Below are positions 50,701-61,049 of a DNA stretch of 64,000 nt, in pieces (within the stretch, counting starts at the first letter, position 1; every line of letters starts with the position of its first letter). Location: assembly GCA_963575645.1 (NCBI GenBank), contig OY754469.1:16944001-17008000 (forward strand). Reading direction: 5' to 3'. The stretch comes from Xanthostigma xanthostigma (taxonomy: Eukaryota > Arthropoda > Insecta > Raphidioptera > Raphidiidae). The notes below the pieces were generated by a model. That model did no database searches. It had not been told where the DNA came from and worked only from the letters and a program-made list of their open reading frames with translations. The position numbers and the translations under genes are program-made.

Positions 50701-51117
50701 GTGAAACGTTAATAATCACAAAACAAAGCTCAATCAAAATACTTCAATGCAAATTTATAACTGCAAGTTCTCTTTCATTGAGAATTATTCAGCGACTACT
50801 CAAACTGTGTCGAATCCCGCGCGAGAAAATTATAATAATTATTAGATACCACCTTTTGATAGTGATATAAAATTGATAGGAATCTTATTTTTTTTATAGA
50901 CAAGTCTGCCCAAGAATCAGGGGGTGACCGAGAGCATGCTACAGCGCTATATTTAGCCTGTCGTCATTTACCGGGACAGCTGCTTTCATCTCCGGGAGAA
51001 AGAGCTGGAATGTTGGCAGAAGCTGCAAAAACACTGGAGAGGATCGGCGATAAAAAGAGATTACAGGATTGTTATCATCTCATGAAATCGTTAGGCCCCA
51101 ACTCAGTTACTAGCTGA
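38773..51117 (+). CDS. SREBP: Sterol regulatory element-binding protein (SREBP)
   Basis: Thirteen coding exons join in frame to 1,109 aa: 38773-38848, 38956-39455, 41631-42110, 42660-43113, 43386-43570, 43915-44096, 44186-44437, 45263-45455, 45540-45726, 46699-47006, 48205-48363, 48437-48572, 50900-51117. It is an ER-anchored transcription factor precursor for lipid synthesis genes. The acidic N-terminus ([10 protein letters not shown]..) is an activation region, followed by a Ser/Pro/Gln-rich part. The bHLH-zipper at ~321-395 has HNAIERKYR with the SREBP-specific tyrosine. DHSRLALC (~458-465) opens the first membrane helix and matches the site-2 protease motif; a short lumenal loop has GRVLS, like the site-1 protease RSVLS; a second helix follows ([19 protein letters not shown]). 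The C-terminal half is the SCAP-binding regulatory domain. Length is normal for the family. Intron 10 carries mir-33. Confidence 0.96.
39775..39960. mobile_element. Penelope/hammerhead-like repeat, diverged copy (SREBP intron 2)
   Basis: TTGATTAACGTCTGATTAGA, AATTATCGACCAATTTTTC and GATTTGGATCTTCTTCAGAA match the left arm at 15,415-15,600 with point changes and small deletions. On the - strand this gives CTGAAGAAGATCC..GGGATCGAAACGTT, the same core with its helix-II pairing kept. Confidence 0.8.
40915..41040. mobile_element. Small foldback/MITE, ~57-bp arms (SREBP intron 2)
   Basis: AACACTAGATATAGCTTTTG..CTACAATTGTTAAGAAACAC..ATTGTTACATC is followed, after ~11 bases, by its near-exact inverse. 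The transcript would form a long hairpin, but no known microRNA is recognised. Confidence 0.85.
41155..41240 (+). repeat. Hammerhead-like repeat fragment (SREBP intron 2)
   Basis: CGAAGA-T-GCT-(TACAGTATT)-AGC-GAAACGTC lies at ~41,199-41,225, the same layout as the 15.7 kb palindrome. Just upstream, TATAGCGCTCAACAGTTGAG followed by ATCATTAGCGTG recurs at 42,221 and, inverted, at 46,630. AACCTGAAGATGG lies at 41,144. Confidence 0.5.
44574..45180. mobile_element. GC-rich MITE with strong inverted ends (SREBP intron 7)
   Basis: AAGGTGGCTTCTCACGGCGC then GTTTTATCA at the left, and the inverse TGATAAAACGCCGTGAGAAG then CCGCCTT at the right. Subterminal blocks on both sides are runs of GCGCCGCGCC-type sequence, unlike the AT-rich intron. 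AACTTC lies outside both ends as a possible target duplication. The open frames inside are low-complexity artefacts of the GC bias. Confidence 0.8.
46030..46602 (-). mobile_element. Mariner-type transposon relic (SREBP intron 9)
   Basis: Left end CAGTATGTAAACGCGTAAGG and right end the inverse CCTTACGTGTTTACATACTG, both continuing through GTGCACATAGGGAAATTA and flanked by TA, the Tc1/mariner target duplication. Total 573 bp, so over half the element is deleted. A piece of transposase is readable on the - strand (separate entry). Confidence 0.85.
46264..46431 (-). pseudogene. Mariner/IS630-type transposase fragment
   Basis: The - strand translation reads [20 protein letters not shown], then [20 protein letters not shown] and [16 protein letters not shown]. 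This is the central DDE region: 'GTLN...YL.M....I.P.IR' then the '(Q)[21 protein letters not shown]' stretch. The expected QDGAPPH acidic residue is lost (YQRAYII here), and both ends are missing. It is non-functional. Confidence 0.8.
47112..47310. mobile_element. Foldback, ~75-bp arms (SREBP intron 10)
   Basis: CGAAAGTACGTACTTTCGTC, GACGAAAGTTTGACATTTAC and TCCC are mirrored by GGGAGTAAATGTCAATCTTT, CGTCCCTGCT and AAAGTACGTACTTTCG. Outer TTTTTCTTCATA/TATGAAGAAAAA extends the arms. A second small hairpin (CACACAGG..TTCAACTTTCGACC) adjoins at 47,313-47,392. It lies ~0.6 kb upstream of mir-33 in the same intron. Confidence 0.8.
47967..48050 (+). ncRNA. mir-33: mir-33 precursor in SREBP intron 10
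   Basis: The 5' arm at 47,978-47,998 reads GTGCATTGTAGTTGCATTG followed by CA, which equals the 21-nt vertebrate miR-33a-5p and shares its seed with insect miR-33. The 3' arm (about 48,016-48,037, CAATGTTACTTCCATGCAAC) pairs back on it, with matched blocks GGTTGCAT/GGTGCAT, AGT/AGT and CATTGCAT around a ~17-base loop. The outer stem TGTTTACTG / CAGTGGGCAAACA closes it. It is on the same strand as SREBP and lies wholly within intron 47,007-48,204. mir-33 sits in SREBP introns in both vertebrates and Drosophila, where it targets lipid-metabolism genes, so location and sequence agree. Processing from the host transcript is inferred. Confidence 0.95.
48610..49135 (+). mobile_element. Non-autonomous retroelement-like repeat (SREBP intron 12)
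   Basis: It opens with ACGGAACCCTTATAGGGCCA then CTCTTGTGCCTGTCTGT and closes with GGTACGGAACCTTC..CACACGAGTTCGGCATAC..ACTTGACCGTTTTTTG, a very common insect repeat tail. The middle (about 48,880-49,010) has several AAGTGCTTGATGCTT-like words in tandem. The remainder of the 2.3-kb intron shows nothing else definite. Confidence 0.5.
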
Positions 51118-51244
51118 ATGTAAAATGGAAAGCAAATTTCCAAACTGTTTTATTTATTGCTGTTGAATGTTTTATCTAGTTTTCACGTAGATTGTAATAC
51201 AAAAAATTGTAAATATTTAATGTAAGATTTGTATAGTTTTTATT

Positions 51245-51250
51245 AATAAA
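51245..51250 (+). terminator. SREBP polyadenylation signal
   Basis: First AATAAA after the SREBP stop, 128 bases downstream, in a 3' UTR of normal AT-rich composition. Confidence 0.65.
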
Positions 51251-51597
51251 TTAATTTGTACGCGAATACCTGTTTTTATAAGAATGATTGCTGTTTGAGA
51301 AAAACAAAGTGAAGATACATTTTGATTCCTTACTTCATTCGATATTTTGTAGGGAAAAATTGAATTTTCCGGATTTTAACCACAAATATGCCAAGTTAGT
51401 CGATGATAGCAAAACAGCAGCTGAATCACTCGAAGTGTAAACCTTACTTGCGCGAGTAATCGCTGTGTTCACAGCATATGAGTGTCAAAAAACAAAAATA
51501 GTAGTTTTTATATCTATAATGTAAACATCTACGTTATTGATGAGTGACACGTTTAAACGAGGAGTAGCGAGTTTAAGTCATGAGTTGTGATATTACG

Positions 51598-52085
51598 TCT
51601 AAAGGTGGCACTTCACATGGCTATTTGTGTTCGCTATTGGGTGTTTGTTGTATTTGGCAAAATATATTATGTCGTTCAAGACAAACATGCAAATACGACC
51701 ATCCACACATATGGCAGTCAAATAGCAAATACACAAACATTTGGCAGCAGAACGCAAGGTTCAAAATTCCAGGAATTTTAGCACTGTTTGATTGTCCCAA
51801 TTCATTTTCAATAGTAATTGTTCCAGTTCTCGTTCACAGCACAGACACAAAAATACTGCACGTCCGTACAGGTTCACGGCGCGTGCGCTTCTGAATATAG
51901 CCATTGTGTGGACGGTTTATTTGCCTATTTGACTCCTTTGATGTGCCTCGAAAAACCGACAAGCGCACGGTGACGCGTATTGGCCTTATTTGTCAAATAG
52001 GCAAATAAGGCCAACACTTTGTCAAATAGACCCTCCACACTTGGTAATTGTTTGCCAAATACACAAATACAAATAGCCATGTAAC
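51598..52085. mobile_element. CAAATA-rich MITE, copy 2
   Basis: CTAAAGGTGGCACTTCACAT at the left and ACAAATACAAATAGCCATGT at the right, aligned to 19,483-20,000 throughout. Its right end lacks the outermost AGTGCC seen in copy 1. An open frame at 51,580-51,894 is a by-product and is not conserved in copy 1. Confidence 0.8.
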
Positions 52086-52131
52086 ATTTTAATTATGTAG
52101 GTAATAAAATTTAATAAAAAATTTGTTCAAT

Positions 52132-52426
52132 AAACTTTATAATACGCGCCACGGATCTAAAGGGTTCGGAAGTTAGTCACAAACAGCGTCGCAAAGGCCC
52201 CCACCACCTTCCAACTACCTGAACGGAACGTACGCTCGTCGGTGATTGGCCGTGATCGTTCGTTGCCTTTGTCACTTTCCTGCTTTAAAGTACAGTCGAG
52301 TAGGCTATTGTCATTTTAGTTTTGTTGAGTTGGGAGTTTGTAGTTTTTCAACAGACTGCACAAGCGCAAGCCCGCATTCGCATCTAACTTCCGACCTTTT
52401 AGATTCGTGGCGCGTATTATACTTTA
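52132..52426. mobile_element. MITE between SREBP and C2CD3, ~42-bp inverted ends
   Basis: TATAATACGCGCCACGGATC then TAAAGGGTTCGGAAGTTAG at the left, with the inverse CTAACTTCCGACCTTTTAGA then TTCGTGGCGCGTATTATA at the right. The interior is GC-richer and non-coding. A CACTGGCGTATCAAGAGG fragment of a hAT-like repeat follows at 52,490-52,740. Confidence 0.75.
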
Positions 52427-53209
52427 ATTAGATTATTTACGAAAATTACATTCGTTTTTTTCATTTGGAGGACACTACCCTGAGGACCACTGGCGTATCA
52501 AGAGGGGGGAGGGCAGGTGGGCCTGGCCCACCCTAGAATATTAATTGTTCACATACAAATAACAAGATAAATCTACAATAATCTATATTTTCTTTGTCGT
52601 GAAATTTGTCCAGAAAGTCTTGTTGATCAATTTCGCTTCTATGAACAGTTTTCAAATTGTGTATAAGTGGCAGCTGGTAATGGTAGGTAGAGTTGAAAAT
52701 TTGGCCCCCCCTAGGATAAAATCGTTGCTACGCTTATGATGAGGGCGCATCTAGTCAATGCTTTTAATGATAGGCTAGGTTATTTATGAAAATTACAGCT
52801 GAACTGGTTAGTTGCCCATGTTTCATTTACTTTACGCACTAGTGTTAAATGGGTCATTTTACAACTGCTTATAAACGCATTTAAACAACTTTTTATAGGG
52901 GCTGTGTAACAAATCTGTTATATATGTGTAATACTAGTCGCTATCCGTGGCTTCTTACGAGACTGAGTTGAAACACAGAAGCAACAATAGTAGTGGAGCC
53001 TTTGGCTCTACCGTATAGCAGTACCACTTTAAAACAATGCTTTTACACTTTGATTTTGTTCTTTTTTGGCTAAGAACCTTCCCAGGCACGAGCACAACAA
53101 CGCACCAATTTCATCGTAATCATATGAATGATATAGACGCATAGGTCCTAAACAGATGAAGGAAAATTCATTTTTGTATGATAAAAACAAACTATTGAAA
53201 TAAATGCAT

Positions 53210-53215
53210 TTTATT
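53210..53215 (-). terminator. C2CD3 polyadenylation signal
   Basis: AATAAA on the - strand about 30 bases after the C2CD3 stop codon at 53,245-53,247, the first such signal downstream. Confidence 0.6.
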
Positions 53216-53244
53216 ACAACAAATATAATAAACACTATAGACAA

Positions 53245-56200
53245 TTATAACGAATCTGAATCAGACGATGTAATACTAAATTGGCTATAATTAACATTTA
53301 ACTTTTCACTATTTCCATTATCCTAAATATAAAACAAATTGATTAAATTACTGATTATGTATTTCAAAGCATAAATTTATTTCTTTTTTACCTTAAGTGC
53401 TCCAATTTTATTTACATTTTCTTCTGAAGTGTTTCCAGCACCATCCGGAGCTTGTCTTAAGAACGTTTCTGAAATTGATCTGAAATCATCACTGGCATTA
53501 TCTGAATTTAAAAGATCTGACATTTTGTCACTATCCGAGCTTAATGATAGTAACGGAATTAAATTTTCAGTTCTGTTACTATTAGCACCAGATTCGCTAG
53601 CGCTATTTTCTTCGTCGATGTTATCGAGCGATTTTATGCTATCAAAAATCGCGTCAAATTCTTTATCTAACGTCTTGTCTGCTTTATTTATTAGTTCGCC
53701 ATGACTAGTTCCAGCAGTATTGGACGATAAAGCTTCAGCATGCAACGTTAGTTTTTCAAAAAGTGCACTAAACCTCTGCTTACTCTGTTTCAATTCTGAA
53801 TCATAAAACGCTAAATCGGTGTTTTCATCCATGTTTTGTTCGGAATCGGTATTACTATATATTTCGACCGAAAGCGGTTCAGTTAAATGTCTGTCGACCG
53901 AAGTACTGTGTTTTTGATTGGCAGTTTCATTTTCATTTAGATATTTATTTATTTTACGATCGTTATCTGTAAGATTGGCGACCGTTTCTGTAATTTCCAT
54001 TTCAACATTTTCACCTTCCAAATTGGGCAAAAATATCTTTGAAAAGTCAACCTCAGTCGATTCATCGTTACACTGAGTATTTAAGTCACGTTCAAATTCT
54101 GTATCGAATTCGTCTTTCTCATCGACGTCGTCATTTGTCACATTCATTAATCTTTGTTTCAATCGTTCGGTGATTTCGTCGAGTTCAGTAAACTTGCGTT
54201 TAAGAGCGTTACTTAATAACGAGGTCGTAGAACTTTCAAAGAAATCGGGGGATTGATTAATCGGAAGAGGTGGAGTATTTAAAACTGAATTGTTTGCCGA
54301 CATATCTTTAAAATGGTCTATATTTTCAAGCGGAGTCACATTTATCTAAAATACAATTTAAATGTCAAAGAAAGTTCACATTTTAGTCTTATAAAATTGT
54401 AGTGTTGACTTTTTATTGTCGTTATTTGTATGAATAAGATACATCAATATCGGGTACCCGATATAAAACCTGTTCTTTTACCCGATATTGATATCTTACT
54501 AATAAAATTATTTTTTATATGTCAATGGGTTCGAACAAGGATTACCTCACTGTTCATTAAAAATAATTTCATTGTTAATAACTGTTGACTATTAAAAACT
54601 ATTGCAAGTACCTACCTTTATTTGACCATTACATCGATTGCTTAAGTCCATAATATTAAACCATCCTTGAATCACTGGGAGGCCGACAGGAAGGACAGTT
54701 AAGTCGACTGCAGCGAAGCCGATTACAGAGTCATTAGCAGGAGTGGGCTGATTTAAATTACCTCCGATTTTATTCCACACTTTAAATATTAAACGCTTTT
54801 GATCCTAAAAGGAAAAAGCGTTAAAACAAACCTATCTTTAAAAACCGTTTTCTGTACCTATTTGTTCCAGTTTAGAATATTTTTGTGAAAGTAATTGAAA
54901 GCGATTAAAAAAAATGCTTGTGCGCTTATCGAATATGGCGAGCTATTTTTTTATAATCTGTCAAAAATATACTTACATCAAATAATAGATCGGTAGGTAA
55001 ATATGTCTCAAAATGTTGATCCCAGCTTGGATTGGTGGTCTTTTGGACAACTGTAGTAAAAAGAGTCCCCTTATTAGGAATAGGCTCAAAACTAACATAA
55101 GTACTCGGCATTGGAACTTCACTTCGTTTGCTATGCTTTGATCTGTGTCTTATTCGTCTTTTACGGACAGACAGGTGCATTGCGTTCTCGATAATTATGT
55201 GTGCTTTAAATGTATTCTGTCCAGTCGATTGCTTTTGCTGAGACTTTGATGTGTCAGATATTTTATGTTCGTTATCATTTCGAAAACATCTGTTTGACGT
55301 CATACTAAACGCAGTCGTGCTCGGAGGTGGAGCAGACAACACCTGCTGTAATGACTCCAGAAGTTTGGAGGTTTCGCGTATTTGTGAACCGTTTGCATGC
55401 GCTGAAGAACTCTCACTTAAAATCTTCGGTATTTCAATACCCGAATCAATATTCGATGTAAGATCCAAAGTATCGACAGACACACTTGTATTCAAAACAT
55501 TTTGTGTCTGTGAACCTCTATTTAATTTTTCAAAACACTGCCCGGTCTCAGTAGACTGTTCAGTTTGATTTCGATTATTACTTACAGGTAAGCGAGTAGC
55601 AGCTAATGTTTCTAGGAACGATGCCAACAAATCGCTTTGAAAAGCACGATTTGTAGTGTTTTCTTCAATGGATGCATTCTGTTTGGAAAAGTCACTTCCA
55701 ATATTCTCCATATTTGGGTATGTGTCTGTCTGAACTGAACGGGAAATTTTCTCCTTCGACTTTTTTAAATATTTTGTTGTTATTTGTAATTTATCCGTAA
55801 CTTCTGATTCGTCAGAATTTAAATCACTATCAACTTTGAATTGATAGGTATCGATTTTCTTTTTAGATAAATTATGATTTTGGCTTCGTGACTTTAACGA
55901 ATTTGAAACATTTGCTTCACTAATTTCTTCAGGTCTGTAGTCAATAAGCGTATTTTCGTGAGTTCGAGAATTAAGAGATATTTGCGGTTGTGTCTGAGGT
56001 ACTTTCAGTGAAATAGGCGCGCTAATATTGGCAGTGATTTCTTTTGGCGGCGGACAACCGACAACCACAGGATTATTTAGACTTCTAGCCAATTCAATTA
56101 ATTGAATTTGTGATTCGGTTCCAATTGCCAGAAGTGCTTTTAATTGTCCACATTTATTTTGCGTGTATGGATCATAAATTGTTTCCCAGTCGTCAAATCC

Positions 56201-59200
56201 AATTACTGGGAACTAAAAAAAAAAAACATAACGTAAATTGCGGGTAAATATTGACTACAGTGCGATCAATTGTTTCTTTAACCACTTAGGTACACTGCTG
56301 CCATCTGCAATTAAATTTACTAAAGTGTTCTCTGATGACCTTTTCAAACGTATAATATAGAATTTACCTGATTTTTAATTGTTAGTAGAAGTTTTGTTCC
56401 AAAATATGTATTGAAGGAGATTAATTTGGTTGAGGAACAATTGAAAATAAGCTTTACCAGTGTATCGCTTGTGGCCAACGTTTCGAAAAATATATTTTTA
56501 TAATATAGAATTTACCTGATTTTTAATATTCGTAACGAGTATATAACTAAATAAATGTTATCAAATTATCTGAATGAATAAATAACTTCATAGTATGATG
56601 ACATGGTGGTGTTATTTTAAAATACACAAATTAACTAACCTTACAGTTCACTTGATATTTTGCTATTCTTGGATCTCTATACGCTACATAAAAGCGATGC
56701 AGGGTCAATTTGCACAATCCTACTAGAGTGTCCACTGACTCATCTGTTTTCCAAACTTCGATAATAATAAAATTATTTTTTATTCTCGTAAGAAAATCTG
56801 AATCATACAGGATTGGAATTAACTGAAGAAAACAAAAATAATATATTGTAACATGAATATCACAATAAAAATAATGAATATTTCTGGATTAAAATAATTA
56901 ATCGTTAAGAGGGAAAGATATAACAAAAATAAGTTATAAAAAGATAAGAGTAAACAGTTAATAATAAAATTAAAGCATCTGCCATTGCAGACTAGTTTCA
57001 AAAAACATATTTTTTATACAATTTTTTTACTAAAACCATGTACCGACTTAAATATTTTTCGATAAAAAAAAACCTGAAATACAATACCCGCTTAAAACAT
57101 GCTTGTTGATTACTAATTTCAATTTTAGGGTAAAGGCTAAATACAATTATTAATTGTTAATTAAAATTGTTTTTTAAACTACCTCACGAAAATTAAAAAC
57201 AGCACGTTGAGTGTGATGACAAATTTTACTTGAAGCAGAATCTTCTTTCCAAAACGCTCGACAAGTTAAAAATGTACTACCGAATTCATAGTCATAATCA
57301 GCCTCAGATATAAAAATTAAACCTTGCAGTAATGGCTACAAAAATAAAAAATCTGACTTTTAAAAATATAATATTCGAAAATATATTATAAAAAATCCTA
57401 TATTACCATTTCTGTATTTAAGAAAACATCAAAATCATTTATTGATGTATTTACGTGTGATTTTTGATGTTTTTCCTCATTTTTGTCTTTTTTGTAAGTT
57501 TGTATTCCAATCTCATTTGTTGAAATATTTTTTACTGTATCTGAATTTTTTACGTCATTTCTGTCTTTATCATAAGATTGTATTCCTACTCCATTTGTTG
57601 AGATGTTTTTTACCAAACCGAAATTTTTTGATTTTTGAGTTGTGATTTTTTTAAGTTCTTTAATTTTTTTAGTTACATCAGCATTATCAATTATTTTAGG
57701 TATTTTAATCGGTTGCGCTTCTACACTTTTAGTTATAGAATCGTTCTCTGATAAATTTCTATTTTCCTTATTACAATTTATTGCGTCTAAAATAGAAAGC
57801 TTATTATAAAGTCGTTAATTTTTTATTTAAATAAAGTAACCGATGAAAAATTTACCTAGAAAGTCTTTGCCAAAATGTAATTTGTCACATCCAAACTGTA
57901 TACTAATTTTCAAAGATCCAATTTGAATCGGGTTTTGTGGATCTAATACAACTAATTCTGAATTTGAACTGTAATTTGGTTGCCGTATCAAATCAGAGAA
58001 ATTATACCGTGCCACCCCAAGGCGAACAGTTCCTTTTTTAGCAACAGTTCGCCAATGAACATTTACTTCTAAGAACACATTGTTCAAATTCAACATGTCA
58101 ATGTTTGTAATATTATGAAGTGAATACTGTTTAAAATATATAGCTGAAAAACATTTCAAAATATTTAGGTACATTAAAAAAATTTATATTCAACTATACA
58201 ATAGAAACAATTTACTTTACCTCCATTCGTATGTTTTTTGGAGCAAAATCTAACTGTTCGTTCAATATTTAATCCAGAATTAACTTTAGATTTGGTTGTT
58301 GGTAATCCCTGAGTCAAAATTGTTGGAATATTATATTCCACAAAAAAAGTGTCGGATCTAAATTTATGTACAGTATTTAACAAGCTTATTTTTCTTTCGC
58401 CTGCCGAGTTCAATTTTATATTATGGACATAAATTTTCAACGAATTTATATATTTCAAAATTGTACTCTTTACTGAATTATCTGTCGATTCAGTTGAATT
58501 TTCTGACGGTGCAAAATCTGAGACGGATCTGCTGTAAGCTATTTGAGAACCACGAGCACCAGTTTTAAAAGCTAAATCAGAAGCCAATCCAATAATGCTC
58601 GATGCTGGAGATACATTTTTTATCGTTTCCACAGCCTGTCTCTCATCATTTTCAGACATGCTTTCACCTAGTAAATACGGTAATACAAGAGATTCTGTAC
58701 CAGAATTATCTGTTTTATATAATTTAATTCCACTTTTGGTTTTATTTGATCGATCACTATCTATTTTGTTAATGGAATACACCTCTTTATTTAATGGATC
58801 ATTATCCAATATTGTCTCGATAATAGAATTTCTGAGTTTTTGTCCTCGTAATAATAATTTATCGACTAAACTATCGCTAACAGCTGATTCATTACCGCTA
58901 CAAATCATATCATTTGATTTACTCGATGCTGAATGATCACTTTCTTGTAAAACGTTTTGTCGTAAAGTTTTGCTCGATGAACTCATGCATAATCGAAAGC
59001 CAACATGCAAATTTCCAATTATATGATTAAATTCATTCAATATTGAATGGAACGATTCATGAGGTACTTCATTTATAACAGACGCTATATTACTAATTTT
59101 GCAGGTACCAATTAAATTTCCCATAAAATTATCAATCACACTCAACGTAAGCTGTTCACAATTTAATAAATAATATCGAAACAATTTATAGCTGGTATGA

Positions 59201-60143
59201 ATTTCATATGTTATTAAGTTGCCAGTACTGTTTTTACTGTTAATTCTGAAAAAAATAACAATTTCAAATAATAAGTATGCTACCAGAATTTGATGTCCTT
59301 TATAATTATAGTTAGTATCTATCAGTTTGCATGTTCCAGGTGATTGTTTTTTCAAGTTTTTTTTCCATTTAACAAATTGGATTTCTAGTGTAATAATAAT
59401 ATATTATATAATTAATAACATAAATTTCAACTAGGCTTAGATAACTCTGGCGAGTGGTGGACTTTGGTTTAAAAAAATGAAATAAGTATCTTGCCCAAAA
59501 ATGGTCCTAACACCAAAAGATCAAATATGAAGTTTGTATATCAAAATAGATACATACGTTTTAAATTCATATCTATATTTACATAATTACTTATTCCAAA
59601 TAACCGAAGGTAAGAAATATCCTATGGATTTGTAGGGGGTTTCGTATAGGACAGAATGCTCGACAACTGAGGTCAGCGTCTGTAGGTATATGAATATATG
59701 AATGAGTGATAACTTTAGAAGATTCGTTTTACCATCAATATTATATCTGAGTGGTCTTAATTTTAAAATATGTATAAATGGTTTCATTTCAACGGCACAA
59801 TACTGCAAATAGGTTATTCATTACCAAAGAAAATAATTTTTAAATAATTTAAAAATGCTATTGATAGAAATGAATACCTAATTGATGAAATGCAATATTT
59901 TGTATTATTTAAATAAGCATCTCAAGCGTCTACTGAGTTCATACATCTACAACTAAAATTAAAAAATTTAAGGTTAAATTAAACTTACTTCAATATTTGC
60001 GATTTTTCTTCGCCCCACCAAGTTATTTTAACATCTATTGGTGTAGAAGCCCTTCGTAACCATAAAACTTGCCCCACTTTAATATCTAAATACCCTTGTG
60101 CTAAACCATCAACTTTTGGAGGTAAAGATGGCAAAGTGGCCAT
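53245..60143 (-). CDS. C2CD3: C2CD3 homologue (centriolar C2-domain protein)
   Basis: Ten coding exons, all joining in frame, 1,546 aa: 60143-59989, 59245-58221, 58143-57856, 57786-57407, 57335-57183, 56822-56640, 56212-54977, 54804-54616, 54345-53392, 53322-53245. In animals C2CD3 is needed for centriole distal ends and ciliogenesis. The start MATLPSLPPKVDGLAQGYLD followed by LWLRR..PIDVKITWWGEE matches the vertebrate N-terminal C2 region (LPP.V.G..R..LK..V..V.W...WWGE). Further C2-like modules: ~residues 390-480 (VHWRTVAKKGTVRLGVARYN), ~610-750, and a clear one in the long exon (STYVSFEPIP..TTVVQKTTNPSWDQHFE) continuing into VWNKIGG..VDLTVLPVGLPV. Between them lie long, Ser/Asn-rich, acidic linkers. 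It is shorter than human C2CD3 (about 2,000 or more aa). Start chosen at the first ATG of the conserved block. Confidence 0.9.
56380..56495. repeat. Dispersed repeat, copy 2 (inverse of 17,706), in a C2CD3 intron
   Basis: TGTATTGAAGGAGATTAATTT, AATAAGCTTTACCAGTGTAT and CGCTTGTGGCCAACG match copy 1 in reverse complement. It ends in CCAACGTTTCGAA, so on the - strand TTCGAAACGTTGGCC, again the GAAACGTT phrase. Confidence 0.75.
57458..57613 (-). repeat. Two tandem 26-aa repeats inside C2CD3
   Basis: VKNISTNGVGIQSYDKDRND.. is followed directly by VKNISTNEIGIQTYKKDKNE.., both 26 residues (78 bp each). They sit in the disordered linker coded by exon 4. Differences are scattered, so the duplication is not brand new. 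Confidence 0.85.
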
Positions 60144-60679
60144 CTTCAAATAAGTACAAATTTTATGACACAATCCACAGTAGTCCACTTTCGATTTTGA
60201 AGAATCGTTTCAATTTTATTTCCATTCTGGTTTCTACTTATGTAGTTTCGTGAAATTTTCCAATTTCCACTACCATCAGTTATGTTAAAATATTCGAATC
60301 TACTTTATAACGGAAGGCCAACGCACTCAAAAAATGCTAACTCTATCCCATGTACACACACATGTAAACAACGCAACTGTCAAAGAGGAAGAACGCTCAA
60401 GAAGTTGCAACAGTTTGTCCATATGCAAAAGGGCGTCAAAATTAAGACAAAAGGCTGCAAAAAATATTGTATATTGTAAGTTGTGTTGGTTGTGTTAACA
60501 TTTAGTACAGAAATTCAATAAAATTTGTTCCTGTTTTTATATTGCATTATTGCTTAATTGTTAGTTAATGTTAACAAGTGGCATAGTACTGTTATGCTAA
60601 TAATGTTAATTTTTTGTAGGTAGCAAAAATCAAAAACTTAAATAGCCTGTGGAAATACTTGTATTGAACTGATAACAAA
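60144..60679. promoter_or_regulatory. Shared head-to-head promoter region of C2CD3 and M6
   Basis: Only ~536 bases separate the C2CD3 start codon (60,143, - strand) and the nearest M6 start codon (60,680, + strand). The segment has no convincing host exon; a 65-codon open frame at 60,282-60,479 has no recognisable features. Both 5' UTRs and promoters must lie here. No TATA box or known site could be assigned with confidence. Confidence 0.5.
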
Positions 60680-60683
60680 ATGG
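60680..60683 (+). CDS. M6: M6 alternative micro first coding exon (ATGG)
   Basis: ATGG|GTAAGT: a start codon plus one base, followed by a strong donor. Joined to the exon at 61,717 (GT AAC GGA TGT) it gives MGNGCQACLTRVPYATL, the short N-terminus expected of the PLP/DM20/M6 family (MG..C..C..), with cysteines that are palmitoylated in relatives. The phase (one leftover base, G) equals that of the 61,050-61,218 exon, so both splice to the same acceptor. Use in vivo is inferred. Confidence 0.7.
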
Positions 60684-61049
60684 GTAAGTTTTTCTTTTTT
60701 TTTATCAAAAACGATAAGAATTAAATTGATAGAGGCGGGGCACCTGAGTTTTACTATCTCTTTTCATCGCCATTAAGAATTAAATATTTAAAGAGAGTAA
60801 AAACATTTTTTTATTAGGAAAATGCTGATTTATTATCTGCAGTAAGTGTAGTTACCGTTTTGGCTTATACCTACTAGCAATTAAATAATTAATCCTTAAT
60901 TAATTTGTATTAATTGAACCATCTATTTTTTAATTATTACTTTGGATAATGAATCATCATATGACAAATTGTTACAAATTCTTATTTCTGAGAAAGTGAA
61001 CAAAATTGTGCAAGTTAAAATTTGCTACAGAATATAAGAAAATAATGTA

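Noticed and set aside
51580-51894. 104-codon open frame in CAAATA-rich MITE copy 2
   Set aside because: The frame is not preserved in copy 1 and has no domain.
59587-59808. Extra C2CD3 exon between exons 1 and 2 (open frame on the - strand)
   Set aside because: Exon 1 and exon 2 already join in frame through an AA+A codon and align across the conserved N-terminal C2 region without a missing piece.
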